Shown here: one piece after another, positions 52,050-61,280 of the stretch
Numbering within the stretch: the first letter of the stretch is position 1
How the letters are laid out: each line of letters starts with the position of its first letter
Origin: JBFXAF01 sp050184585
Lineage (GTDB): Bacteria; Pseudomonadota; Alphaproteobacteria; Rhizobiales; Rhizobiaceae
Direction: 5' to 3'
NCBI GenBank assembly: GCA_050184585.1
Contig: JBFXAF010000002.1
Location: forward strand, 310,001-374,000
Length of the DNA: 64,000 nucleotides
The notes under the pieces: generated by a model
Databases searched by the model: none
What the model was told of the DNA's origin: nothing
What the model saw: only the letters and a program-made list of their open reading frames with translations
Made by a program: the position numbers and the translations under genes

Positions 52050-53696
52050 TTGCCGGCACAGCTTCAGGCGATCCTCGCGAATCTGCAGTCGTTCGGTCCC
52101 AGGCGCCTGGCGACGATGGGCGGCGTCGCGGCGCTCGTGATCACCGTTCTCCTCGTCGGCTCGATTTACCTGAACCGCCCGGCCTACGAGACGCTCTACG
52201 TCGGCCTGGACCGATCGGACGTGAACCAGATCGGCATGGTGCTCGGAGAGGCCGGCGTCACCTTCGACGTCGGATCGGACGGAACGACGGTGCTGGTTTC
52301 GGCCGGAAAGACCGCGCAGGCCCGCATGCTCCTGGCCGAGAAGGGGCTGCCGACGAGCGCCAACGCGGGCTATGAGCTGTTCGACAATGTCGGCTCGCTC
52401 GGCCTCACCTCCTTCATGCAGCAGATCACCCGGGTGCGTGCGCTCGAGGGCGAGATCGCCCGCACGATCCAGTCCATCCAGGGCATCAGGGCGGCGCGCG
52501 TGCATATCGTCATGGCGGAACGGGCGAGCTTCCGCCAGGACGAGCAGCAGCCCTCCGCCTCGGTGATCATCCGCGCCTCCGGGATCGACGCGACCCGCAG
52601 CGCCATGTCGATCCGCCACATCGTGTCCGCCGCGGTCCCTGGCCTGAACGCCGATCGGGTCACGGTCATGGATTCGAGCGGCACGCTGCTCGCCGCCGGC
52701 GACGATCCGGCGAACACAAGCGCAAGCCGGACCCTGGGCGTCGAGCGCACCGTGGAAACGCAGATCGAGGAAAACATCCGTCGCGCCCTCGCGCCCTATC
52801 TCGGGCCCGACAACTTCCGCGCCAGCGTCAAGGCCGACGTCAACACGGACACCCGGCAGACCGAGGAGACGATCTTCGATCCGGAATCCCGCGTCGAGCG
52901 ATCGGTCCAGGTCGTGCGGGCCAATGAGAACGCCAATCAGCGCAGCACCGCGTCGCCGGTGTCCGTCGATCAGGCGCTGCCCGATGCCGAGGCCACCTCC
53001 GGCGCCGGGCCCGAGTCCTCGGAACAGAGCGAGCGCAAGGAGGAGATCACCAATTACGAGATGAACTCGAAGCGCATCGCCACCGTCTCCAACGGCTACA
53101 CCGTGACCCGCATGTCCATCGCCGTCGTGGTCAATCAGCAGCGGCTCGTGACGATCCTCGGACAGAATGCCACCGAGGACCAGATCAAGGCCCGCATCGA
53201 GGACATCCGCAACCTCGTCGCCTCGTCCGCCGGCTACAACGAGACGCGCGGCGACTTGATCAACGTGTCCGCGGTCGAGTTCATCGACGGCCTCGACGGG
53301 GTTCCCCTCGAGGAGCCGGGCATCATGGATTCCCTCGCCACGCATGCGGGTACGATGATCAACGCCGCCGCGTTCGTCGTCGTCGTGTTCCTGCTTGTTT
53401 GGTTCGGCCTGCGCCCGATGGCCGCCGCCGTCACCCGCCAGGCCCAGCCGGCATTGGCCAGCCCGACATTCGACGAGGTCCAGAGATCGCTGCCCACGCC
53501 GACCGGCGACTCTCTCGGCGCTGGCGGCGTGGATACCGGGGCCATCACGGACGGACGCGGATCGGGCAACCCGATCGAGGACCTGCGCCAGAAGATCAAG
53601 CCGAATCCCCAGGAACGGCTGGCTCGCATGGTCGACCTCAATGAGGAGCGCACGGCCCAGATCCTTCGCAAATGGGCTCATCCGGAGGCCGCTTGA
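52050..53696 (+). CDS. fliF: flagellar MS-ring protein FliF
   Basis: A 548-residue protein. It has membrane segments near residues 23-41 (MGGVAALVITVLLVGSIYLN) and around 440-460 (NAAAFVVVVFLLVWFGLRPM), with the conserved ALEGEIARTIQSIQGIRAAR and RVHIVMAERASFRQD between them. The C-terminus, ERLARMVDLNEERTAQILRK, is the FliG-binding tail. Start TTG 52050 is chosen for GGGGG nine bases upstream; a TTG at 52029 would add seven residues. FliF is upstream of visN in Sinorhizobium, so its position between flagellins and motB is a rearrangement. It overlaps the next gene by one base. Confidence 0.92.
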   Translation: MPAQLQAILANLQSFGPRRLATMGGVAALVITVLLVGSIYLNRPAYETLYVGLDRSDVNQIGMVLGEAGVTFDVGSDGTTVLVSAGKTAQARMLLAEKGLPTSANAGYELFDNVGSLGLTSFMQQITRVRALEGEIARTIQSIQGIRAARVHIVMAERASFRQDEQQPSASVIIRASGIDATRSAMSIRHIVSAAVPGLNADRVTVMDSSGTLLAAGDDPANTSASRTLGVERTVETQIEENIRRALAPYLGPDNFRASVKADVNTDTRQTEETIFDPESRVERSVQVVRANENANQRSTASPVSVDQALPDAEATSGAGPESSEQSERKEEITNYEMNSKRIATVSNGYTVTRMSIAVVVNQQRLVTILGQNATEDQIKARIEDIRNLVASSAGYNETRGDLINVSAVEFIDGLDGVPLEEPGIMDSLATHAGTMINAAAFVVVVFLLVWFGLRPMAAAVTRQAQPALASPTFDEVQRSLPTPTGDSLGAGGVDTGAITDGRGSGNPIEDLRQKIKPNPQERLARMVDLNEERTAQILRKWAHPEAA

Positions 53697-54319
53697 TGAC
53701 GGCCATCGCGTTGTCGGACTTCCTCCAGGACTTCGGGCGTCGCGCCGGTTCGACGGAGCCGGTCGTGATGGAACGGCGGCCGCACGTCGTCCTGGCCGGA
53801 CCATCGCCGGAGGAGATCGAGACACGCATAGCGGCCGAAGTCGAGAAGGCCACCGAGGCTGCCGTCGAGAAGCTGACGCGCATCTACGAGGACACGCTCG
53901 ACGTCGAGCGCCGGCAGCACGCGGACGAGGCGGCGCGCCTGCGCGACGCGGTCGGCGGCGAAATCGGGACGCTCGTCTCGGCCCGCCTGGTCGAGATGGA
54001 GGACAATCTGGTCCGAATGACCACCGCCACGGCGGCGCGCGTGCTGGCCGCTTTCCTCGGCGACGCGTTGCGCAAACAGGCTCTGGATCGGCTCGCCGAC
54101 TCCATCCGCGACGCAGCGAGGGATCGCGACGCGGTCCGCATCGTCGTGCGAGGCCCGCAGTCGCTGCATGAGCGCCTCGTCGCGGCCCTGGGCGACAGGA
54201 CGGAGTCGCTCGAATTCGTCGAGACGGCCGGGATCGATCTCGTCGTCTCCATCGACGGCGCGCTCTTCGAGACGCGCATCGCGGAATGGTCGGCCGCGCT
54301 GGCGGAGGTGGTGTCGTGA
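53696..54319 (+). CDS. FliH-like flagellar export protein
   Basis: A 207-residue protein. The N-terminal half is a long charged coiled coil (IETRIAAEVEKATEAAVEKL, RIYEDTLDVERRQHADEAAR) and the C-terminal half resembles the FliH/HrpE domain (IVVRGPQSLHERLVAALGDR, DLVVSIDGALFETRIAEWSA). Its ATG overlaps the fliF stop and its own stop overlaps the motB start, so it is cotranslated with both. FliH would regulate FliI. Similarity is limited, so the call is provisional. Confidence 0.65.
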   Translation: MTAIALSDFLQDFGRRAGSTEPVVMERRPHVVLAGPSPEEIETRIAAEVEKATEAAVEKLTRIYEDTLDVERRQHADEAARLRDAVGGEIGTLVSARLVEMEDNLVRMTTATAARVLAAFLGDALRKQALDRLADSIRDAARDRDAVRIVVRGPQSLHERLVAALGDRTESLEFVETAGIDLVVSIDGALFETRIAEWSAALAEVVS

Positions 54320-55725
54320 GCTTCCCGACCGGCGAGCAGAAACACGAGATCATCATCGTCAAGCGTGGCGGCGGCGATCACGACGGACATCACGGCGGTG
54401 TCTGGAAGATCGCATTCGCCGACTTCATGACCGCGATGATGTGCTTCTTCCTGGTCATGTGGCTGATCAACGCCGCCAACGAGCAGACCAAGGCCTCGGT
54501 CGCAAGCTACTTCAACCCGGTGCGGCTCATCGACCGCAATTCGAGCCGGAAGGGGCTGGAGGACATCGGCGACGGCCCGAATTCGGTCGGCTCGAGCGAC
54601 GAGAATCCGCAGAACACCGATGGCAAGGCGGGCACTGACGGCCAGGCGCGCGCCGGACCGAAGGATGAGACGCACTCCGCCGACACGAATGACGACGTGG
54701 TGCATTCGGACGAACATCTGTTCGCCGATCCCTATGCCGTTCTGGCCGAGATCGTCGCCGAGACCGGCACGCAGGCGAACGTCAGCGCCAAGGGCGAAGG
54801 CGGCGCGCAGATCGCCGGACCGGCGACCGGCGCCTCAGGCGGCGAATCGTTCCGCGACCCGTTCGCACCGGACTTCTGGACGCAGCAGGTCGCCGGAACC
54901 GACACGGCCGAGGGATCGAAGGGCGAAGGCGACAGCGAAATCGACGGCGACGGAACCGATTCCGCCGGTGGCAGGGGAACCCAGGGCGCCGTCGACGCCG
55001 GTGCAGAAGCGGTCTCCCCCGCGACAATGGCGCCAAACGAAGCGGCGGCGGATGCCGCCGTCGTGGCCGGAGCGGCGAAACCGAGCGCGGAAGAGGCAGC
55101 TTCGATCGACCCGCCCGTGCCGACCCCCGCGCCACGCGAGGCCGTGAGCGGCGAGGCCGGACGCGAAGCGGCCATGCCGGAGCTCGTCGGCGCGGCGCCG
55201 GCCGCCCCCCTTCCCGCCCCGCCGCCCGCCCCGTCCGCTCAGCCGGAGGGACCCAGCGAGAAGGCCATCCGCGAAGCCGCCGAGATCAAGCGCGAGCTGG
55301 CCAAGGCCTTCGAGACCGACATGCGCATGCTCGACGGCATCTCCGTCATGCCGACGACGCGCGGCGTCGTCATTTCGGTCACGGACCAGATCGACTTCGG
55401 CATGTTCGAGATCGGCTCCGCCGTTCCCCGGCGCGAGACGATCCTCGCCATGGAAAAGATCGCCCGGACGCTCGAAGGTCGGGTCGGCACGCTGCGCATC
55501 GACGGTCATACCGACGCGCGTCCGTTCAAGAGCGACGCCTACGACAACTGGCGCCTGTCGACCGCCCGCGCGCACTCCGCCTACTACATGCTCGTGCGCG
55601 CCGGCGTCGACGAAAAGCGCATCACCGAGGTCGGCGGCATGGCCGACCGCAAGCCGAAGGTGTCGGCCGATCCGATGGCGGCGGCCAATCGCAGGATCGA
55701 GATCCTGCTCGAGGTCGCCGGATGA
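54316..55725 (+). CDS. motB: flagellar motor stator protein MotB
   Basis: A 469-residue protein. After a basic, His/Gly-rich cytoplasmic segment the single membrane helix is IAFADFMTAMMCFFLVMWLI, with the proton-binding Asp near residue 36. The C-terminal OmpA-like peptidoglycan-binding domain (RVGTLRIDGHTDARPFKSDA, AYYMLVRAGVDEKRITEVGG) lies near residues 385-465. A long acidic, proline/alanine-rich linker of about 280 residues separates them, much longer than in enteric MotB but usual in rhizobia. Start GTG 54316 overlaps the previous stop. Confidence 0.93.
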   Translation: MSFPTGEQKHEIIIVKRGGGDHDGHHGGVWKIAFADFMTAMMCFFLVMWLINAANEQTKASVASYFNPVRLIDRNSSRKGLEDIGDGPNSVGSSDENPQNTDGKAGTDGQARAGPKDETHSADTNDDVVHSDEHLFADPYAVLAEIVAETGTQANVSAKGEGGAQIAGPATGASGGESFRDPFAPDFWTQQVAGTDTAEGSKGEGDSEIDGDGTDSAGGRGTQGAVDAGAEAVSPATMAPNEAAADAAVVAGAAKPSAEEAASIDPPVPTPAPREAVSGEAGREAAMPELVGAAPAAPLPAPPPAPSAQPEGPSEKAIREAAEIKRELAKAFETDMRMLDGISVMPTTRGVVISVTDQIDFGMFEIGSAVPRRETILAMEKIARTLEGRVGTLRIDGHTDARPFKSDAYDNWRLSTARAHSAYYMLVRAGVDEKRITEVGGMADRKPKVSADPMAAANRRIEILLEVAG

Positions 55726-57062
55726 TGGCCTGGCGAGCCGCATCGCTGACATGCGCGGCGGTCTTCGCCGCCTGTGCCGCCGTCGCGGCCGAACCGGAAC
55801 CCTTGCAGGCCTACCAGATGGTCCGCTCGCTGCAGCTCGTACAGGACCGCATAGCCGGCGGCGATCACGCCGCCCTGCCCATGCAGCGCAAGCTTCTGGA
55901 GATGATCGACGCGAAGTTCCGGTCCGCCGAAGCCGCCTCGTTCCAGGATCGTCGCAACGTCCGCTCGCTGCTGATCTATGCGATGAGCGGCGGCAATCCC
56001 GTCACCGTCGACGTCGTCCGATCCAGGTTCCCTCTCGAGGAGCAGGACCGAAGGATGCTCGACGGGGTGCTCGACTATCTCAATGGCCGTCCCAAGCGCG
56101 CCGGCGACACGCTCTCGCGTCTTGATCCAATGGCGCTGGAACAGGATCTCGGCGCGTTCCTCGCATTGGTCAAGGGTTCCGTGGCGGCGCTCGAAGCGCC
56201 CGAAACGGCGATCGCCCTCTTCGACAAGGCAAGGTTGCTCGGTCCCGGAACGCTCGTCGAGGAAGCCGCGCTGCGCCGCTCCGTTTCGCTGGCGATCGAG
56301 CGGCACGATCCGGAGCGCTTCCTGCGCTGGTCGAGCCAGTACGCCCGTCGGTTCCTGCGCTCGCCCTATGCCGCCCAGTTCGCCGACTCCTTCGTCTCCG
56401 GCGTCATGGCGCTGTCCGACACGATCGACCTCGAAGCCGTCGAGGAGATCATCTCGTGGATGAACCCCGAGCAGCGCATGGTGGTCTACCTCCGCCTCGC
56501 GAGGCGCGCCGCCATCGAGGGTCAGCCGAAGGTCTCCGCCTTCGCCGCTCCACGCGCCGAGGGCGTCGTCGATGCGGAGGCCGGCGCGGATCCCCGCGCT
56601 GGCCTCTATGCCGCCCTGGCGACCGTCACCTCCGAGAATGTCGCCGATGTCGCGCGGAAGATCGGGGCGATCGACGCCACCAGGCTCTCCGTGCGCGACC
56701 GGGAACTGCTCGACGCGGTGCGTCGGGTGGCGACCCAGGTGATCGCCCCGCTCGGCCCAGTCGCACCTGAGCCCGCGGTCGAGAAGATCGAGCCCAGCGA
56801 GCCCGCCCCCCCGCCCTCGAACGACGCCGCGGCCAATGCCGGAGACGAGTTCATTCCCGAGACGGCGGAGTCCGTTGCGGCCGAGCCGCGGAACATCACC
56901 GTGGCGGAAGACGCGGAAGACGCCCCGGGGCAAGCCGCGCCCGACGCGGAACCGGATTCGGCCGGAGCCGACGAGGCGACCAAATCCGCGGCGCAAACCG
57001 CATCGGACGCGCGCAAGACGCTGGCGGCGATCGACACCCTCTTGAATGAGACGAGCGAATGA
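55722..57062 (+). CDS. motC: motility protein MotC
   Basis: A 446-residue exported protein. A signal peptide ends AAVAAEPE. The N-terminal half is helical (LEMIDAKFRSAEAASFQDRR, ERFLRWSSQYARRFLRSPYA) and the C-terminal third is low complexity and acidic. In Sinorhizobium MotC interacts with MotB in the periplasm and modulates motor speed. It overlaps motB and motD by four bases each. Confidence 0.9.
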   Translation: MMAWRAASLTCAAVFAACAAVAAEPEPLQAYQMVRSLQLVQDRIAGGDHAALPMQRKLLEMIDAKFRSAEAASFQDRRNVRSLLIYAMSGGNPVTVDVVRSRFPLEEQDRRMLDGVLDYLNGRPKRAGDTLSRLDPMALEQDLGAFLALVKGSVAALEAPETAIALFDKARLLGPGTLVEEAALRRSVSLAIERHDPERFLRWSSQYARRFLRSPYAAQFADSFVSGVMALSDTIDLEAVEEIISWMNPEQRMVVYLRLARRAAIEGQPKVSAFAAPRAEGVVDAEAGADPRAGLYAALATVTSENVADVARKIGAIDATRLSVRDRELLDAVRRVATQVIAPLGPVAPEPAVEKIEPSEPAPPPSNDAAANAGDEFIPETAESVAAEPRNITVAEDAEDAPGQAAPDAEPDSAGADEATKSAAQTASDARKTLAAIDTLLNETSE

Positions 57063-58477
57063 ACGAACCGGGCAGGATCGGAACCGCCGCGCCCATGGCG
57101 GCGGCCCACGAACGGGGAAAGCACGGGAAAAAGGGGGCGAAGGCCGAGGCCGGCTTCGCCGCGCTCGTCAAGCCGGCGCGTGGCGAGCCGATGGATCGCA
57201 AGGGACACGCCGCGGATGCGCGCGTGGTCGCCGATCTGCTCGGACGGGGATTGTTCGCGATCACGAATGCGGACAGGACGAACCGCCAGAAGGTCGACAC
57301 CAACGACGATGCCATCGGCCGCGTGGAACTCGGTCTCGAACTCCCGCCGCTTGGCGAGACCGACGATGCCGATCCCGCGCCTCCCGCGCCGGATCCGGAC
57401 GGTGACGACGATACCGACGAGGCGGGCGCGGCGAGCACGGTCATGCTGACCTTCCTCCTTCCGGCCGACCGCCGTTACCGGTCGGATCCCGGAACACAGG
57501 CCGAACCGGCCGCCAGTGCCGCACCCGGTCAGGACGTTCCCCAGGCTGATGAAGTCGTCGCACCGGTGATCCAGGACGGCGATGACGTCGCCGCCGAGGC
57601 GACATCGCGCAAGCACGACGCCCCTGCGGTGGAGCCTTCGAGGCTACCCCCGTCCGAGGGCGGCGATACGCGAGCCGGCAGGGGTCCGGTCGAGACCGCG
57701 CGCACGACCTTCGCGATCGCGCAGCCCTCGAACGATCTCGCGGGTCAGTCCCCGCCGCGGACCGTCGCCACCGACTCGGCCGCCGCCGCCGCTCCCGACG
57801 CCGCCGCTCCCGACGCCCTCGTCGCCGGCTCGTCCGCCAGCCCGGATGCCGGAGATGCGGAGTCCCGCGACAAGGGTGAGAGCCGTCGTGGGCCGGACAC
57901 GCCCCTGCCGAAGATCGCGATCGTCGCCGAACAGTCCGCGCCGGCGCCGGCGGCCCCCGCCAGTGCGACGTCAGTCACCCTCGCCGCGGCCATGGCAGGC
58001 GATTCAGGCTGGCAGGCAGCCCTCAGAAGTGTTGCATCGCTGCAACTCCTGTCCGGACAAATGCAGGCCGGCACGCTCCACTCGATGAAACTTCAGCTCA
58101 ATCCGGTCGACCTTGGTGCGGTGACGGCCAACCTTCAACTCGTGGGCGAACGGCTGTCGGTCGAGATCGTCGTCGAGAACCGGGAGGCCTTCCATCGCCT
58201 GAACGCCGACAGCGACCTGATCGTGTCGACATTGCGCGGCCTCGGCTACTCGGTCGATCAGGTGAGCGTTACGCAATCTCCGGTTGCAGGCAACCAGAAT
58301 GGACGGTCGGACTCCCAGGGCGGGAACCCTGCGCGTGACGGCCAGGACGGAGGCGCCGGCGAAGGCGGCGACCGCATGGCGGGTGGACGCGGCTCGTCCG
58401 GAGAACGCGGCGGCGAAGGAAGGGATTCTCATGCGGCTGGCCAGGCTGATCGCGCTCGTCGCGGTCTCTTCATTTAG
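57059..58477 (+). CDS. motD: MotD / FliK-like hook-length control protein
   Basis: A 472-residue protein, mostly disordered, acidic and Pro/Ala-rich, with a folded C-terminal hook-length-control domain. That domain (MKLQLNPVDLGAVTANLQLV, RLNADSDLIVSTLRGLGYSV, residues about 340-405) matches the FliK/Flg_hook fold. MotD was originally a motility protein but acts as FliK in Sinorhizobium. The lytic transglycosylase gene begins 47 bases inside its 3' end. Confidence 0.88.
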   Translation: MNEPGRIGTAAPMAAAHERGKHGKKGAKAEAGFAALVKPARGEPMDRKGHAADARVVADLLGRGLFAITNADRTNRQKVDTNDDAIGRVELGLELPPLGETDDADPAPPAPDPDGDDDTDEAGAASTVMLTFLLPADRRYRSDPGTQAEPAASAAPGQDVPQADEVVAPVIQDGDDVAAEATSRKHDAPAVEPSRLPPSEGGDTRAGRGPVETARTTFAIAQPSNDLAGQSPPRTVATDSAAAAAPDAAAPDALVAGSSASPDAGDAESRDKGESRRGPDTPLPKIAIVAEQSAPAPAAPASATSVTLAAAMAGDSGWQAALRSVASLQLLSGQMQAGTLHSMKLQLNPVDLGAVTANLQLVGERLSVEIVVENREAFHRLNADSDLIVSTLRGLGYSVDQVSVTQSPVAGNQNGRSDSQGGNPARDGQDGGAGEGGDRMAGGRGSSGERGGEGRDSHAAGQADRARRGLFI

Positions 58478-58991
58478 CCTCGCGGGCGCCGCGTCGGCCG
58501 CGGCGAACCCTTGTGAACCCGAGATCCTGCGTGCCGCCGACCTCTACGGCGTGCCGGCGGGGATTCTTTACGCCGTTGGCCTCACGGAGACTGGCCGCAA
58601 GGGCACGCTTCAACCCAACGCATTGAACATAGAGGGAAAAACCCATTTCCCGAAAAGCCGGACCGAGGCGGTGAACCTGGTCGAGGCGGCGCGTGCCCAA
58701 GGCAAGACGCTCATCGATCTCGGCTGCATGCAGATCAACCACCGCTATCACGCCGGGCATTTCGCCGGGATCGAGGAAATGCTGGATCCCCGCAGCAACG
58801 TCGACTACGCCGCGCGCTTCCTGGTCGAACTGCACCGGCGTCACACCTCGTGGTCGATGGCCGTCGCACGCTATCATGCGGGTCCCGACAATGACCCGGC
58901 CCAGAAGCGCTACATCTGCCGCGTCATCGCCAACATGGTTGCAACCGGCTTCGGCCGTTGGACGCCGGAAGCCGCGAAGTTCTGCAACTGA
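58431..58991 (+). CDS. exported lytic transglycosylase, flagellar-locus type
   Basis: A 186-residue protein. A signal peptide (ending ASAAAN) is followed by an SLT-like domain: GVPAGILYAVGLTETGRKGT (catalytic glutamate in the ETG), DLGCMQINHRYHAGHFAGIE and ARYHAGPDN. It overlaps motD by 47 bases and has AAGGAAGG ahead of the ATG. It may locally open peptidoglycan for the rod or stator, replacing FlgJ, which is not evident here. It precedes rem. Confidence 0.85.
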   Translation: MRLARLIALVAVSSFSLAGAASAAANPCEPEILRAADLYGVPAGILYAVGLTETGRKGTLQPNALNIEGKTHFPKSRTEAVNLVEAARAQGKTLIDLGCMQINHRYHAGHFAGIEEMLDPRSNVDYAARFLVELHRRHTSWSMAVARYHAGPDNDPAQKRYICRVIANMVATGFGRWTPEAAKFCN

Positions 58992-59213
58992 GCATTGCAG
59001 GATTCGTTGGTTCTTGCGACGCGTGCGGGACAATCGGGTTGGACGCGGGCAACCGCATTTCTGGCAGCTCGCGCTTCGCGAATTCGCGACACTGAAACGC
59101 GCTGCCTGTCGCCCCCAATAAACTATCTACAAGAAATGACGGTTGGTCACGATTCCACGCTGCCTCTACCGGTCTGTTCACAAAACAAAGCAACTGATTC
59201 GGAGGGCGGGCCG
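58992..59213 (+). promoter_or_regulatory. rem upstream region
   Basis: This 222-nt gap has no gene. It is the expected target of VisN/VisR activation of rem in related organisms. CTATCTACAAGAAATGACGG near 59124-59143 is relatively AT-rich, but I could not identify a promoter with confidence. Confidence 0.3.
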
Positions 59214-59882
59214 ATGATAGTGATCGTGGATGAGCGTGCGCTTGTAAAAGAGGGATACTTCTCGCTTTTCGACCGCGAGGGGGTGGCCAGCGCCGGGTTC
59301 GGTTCGAACGAATTCGGCGAGTGGGTCGAGAGTGCGGCGGACGAGGATCTGCAGTCGGTGCGCGCATTCCTCATAGGCGAATGCGAGGGCGAGAAGGTTT
59401 CCCCGAAGAAGATCAGGGACCGCTCGGCGGCGCCGGTCATCGCCCTCAGCGACCAGCACTCGCTCGAGAACACGCTGCGCCTGTTCGAGGCCGGCGTCGA
59501 CGACGTCATCCGCAAGCCCGTCCACATCCGCGAGATCCTCGCCCGCATCACAGCGATCCGCCGCCGGGTCCAGGACGAGGCGAACTTCACGCAGGTCGGG
59601 GCGCTGCGCATCTTCATGGACGGTCGCGATCCGGAGGTCGACGGACTGCCGCTTCCGCTGCCTCGCCGCGAGCGCCGCATCCTCGAATTCCTCGCCGCCA
59701 ACTCCGGCCGGCGCGTGACCAAGACGCAGGTCTTCAACGCCATCTACGGCATCTTCGACGAAGAGGTCGAGGAGAACGTCGTCGAGAGCCACATCTCGAA
59801 GCTGCGCAAGAAGCTGCGCGACCGGCTCGGCTACGACCCGATCGATTCCAAGCGCTTCCTCGGCTACCGGCTGATCGTCTGA
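59214..59882 (+). CDS. rem: OmpR-type flagellar regulator Rem
   Basis: A 222-residue regulator with a degenerate receiver domain and a C-terminal winged helix (LPRRERRILEFLAANSGRRV, NVVESHISKLRKKLRDRLGY). The receiver keeps the acidic pair near the start (VDE) and the lysine in VIRKPVH, but the usual phosphoacceptor Asp is replaced in the AFLIGEC strand, so activity is probably independent of phosphorylation. Rem activates hook and flagellin operons under VisNR control in Sinorhizobium. GGAGGGCGGGCCG precedes the ATG. Confidence 0.92.
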   Translation: MIVIVDERALVKEGYFSLFDREGVASAGFGSNEFGEWVESAADEDLQSVRAFLIGECEGEKVSPKKIRDRSAAPVIALSDQHSLENTLRLFEAGVDDVIRKPVHIREILARITAIRRRVQDEANFTQVGALRIFMDGRDPEVDGLPLPLPRRERRILEFLAANSGRRVTKTQVFNAIYGIFDEEVEENVVESHISKLRKKLRDRLGYDPIDSKRFLGYRLIV

Positions 59883-59982
59883 GGCCGCGTCCGGCGCGCC
59901 CGGACCGGTTCCAGGCCAGCCTCGCGCAAGACACTTGGCGTAGGATTCAAGCCTGTGCCACGGCCAGCGAGGAGAGTTTGAG

Positions 59983-61236
59983 ATGAGCCTGTATGGAATG
60001 ATGCGGACCGGCGTGTCCGGAATGAACGCGCAGGCCAACCGGCTGTCGGCCGTCGCCGACAACATCGCCAACTCCAGCACCACGGGCTACAAGCGCTCGA
60101 GCATCGAGTTCGCGTCCTTGGTGATGCCGAACGCCACCGGCAACTACACGTCGGGCGGCGTCACCACCGACATCCGCTACTCGATCAGCCAGCAGGGCGA
60201 CCTGCGCTACACCAGTTCAGGCAGCGACCTCGCCATCAACGGCGAAGGTTTCTTCGTCGTTCAGGACGCCAGCGGTCGCCCGGCGCTCACCAGGGCCGGC
60301 TCCTTCGTTCCGGATGGCGAGGGCAGGCTCGTCAACGCCGCCGGCTACTACCTGATGGGCTACAATTTCGCCAATGGCGTGCCGAGCCCGGTCACCAACG
60401 GGTTCGGCGGTCTTGAGGAAGTCAAGATCGGCCAGACCGAACTCACCGCGACCCCGTCGAGCAACGGCATCTTCAAGGCCAACCTCGCCGTCGACGCGAC
60501 CGACGTCGCCCCAGGCAACCTGCCATCGCTGAACCTTGGCACGGCCGAATGGACGTCGAAGTCGTCCATGGTCGTGTACGACAATGTTGGTCGCGAGGTG
60601 GTGCTCGACATCTACTTCACCAAGACCGCCGACAACGCATGGCAGGTCGACGTCTTCGACCAATCGCTGTCGACCCCGGGGACCTCCTTCCCCTACACCA
60701 GCGGACCGCTCGAGACGATCAACCTGACCTTCGATCCGGCCAACGGTCAGCTCACCAGCCCCAGCGTGGCGACGATCCCGGTTCCGGGCGGCGCCTCGCT
60801 CACCGTCGACCTCGCGGGCACCACCGAGCTCGGCCAGGGCTTCACGGTGCTCGCGGCGACGGTCGACGGAAACGCGCCGAGCGGCATCGAAAACGTCCAG
60901 ATCAGCGCCGACGGAACCGTCTATGCGCAGTACGCGGATGGTTCGTTCAAGGCGCTCTATCGTGTCCCGATCGCCACCGTCCCGAGCCCGGACCGGCTTG
61001 GCGTGCTGCCGGGCAATGCGTTTTCGCAATCGAGCGAATCCGGCGACCTGCGCATCGGCTTTGCGAACGAGGGCGGCATGGGCGCGGTGGTTTCGGGCGC
61101 GCTGGAGAATTCCAACGTCGACATCGCCGAGGAGCTCACCAGCATGATCGAGTCGCAGCGCAGCTACACGGCCAACTCGAAGGTGTTCCAGACAGGCGCC
61201 GATCTGATGGACATCCTCGTCAATCTGAAGAGGTAG
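59983..61236 (+). CDS. flgE: flagellar hook protein FlgE
   Basis: A 417-residue protein. It begins MRTGVSGMNAQANRLSAVAD and NIANSSTTGYKRSSIEF, and ends MIESQRSYTANSKVFQTGAD. Central domains D1/D2 include LGQGFTVLAATVDGNAPSGI. The 100-nt gap to rem and the strong start context suggest its own promoter. It is the first gene of the flgE-flgK-flgL-flaF set. Confidence 0.95.
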   Translation: MSLYGMMRTGVSGMNAQANRLSAVADNIANSSTTGYKRSSIEFASLVMPNATGNYTSGGVTTDIRYSISQQGDLRYTSSGSDLAINGEGFFVVQDASGRPALTRAGSFVPDGEGRLVNAAGYYLMGYNFANGVPSPVTNGFGGLEEVKIGQTELTATPSSNGIFKANLAVDATDVAPGNLPSLNLGTAEWTSKSSMVVYDNVGREVVLDIYFTKTADNAWQVDVFDQSLSTPGTSFPYTSGPLETINLTFDPANGQLTSPSVATIPVPGGASLTVDLAGTTELGQGFTVLAATVDGNAPSGIENVQISADGTVYAQYADGSFKALYRVPIATVPSPDRLGVLPGNAFSQSSESGDLRIGFANEGGMGAVVSGALENSNVDIAEELTSMIESQRSYTANSKVFQTGADLMDILVNLKR

Positions 61237-61280
61237 GAACGGGGATGCACTTGAGAGCGCCGCCTCGTGAAAGTTGATCG

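Noticed and set aside
52047..54362. Minus-strand 771-codon frame opposite fliF and the FliH-like gene
   Set aside because: Antisense shadow of two well-supported genes, with an Arg/Asp-rich composition.
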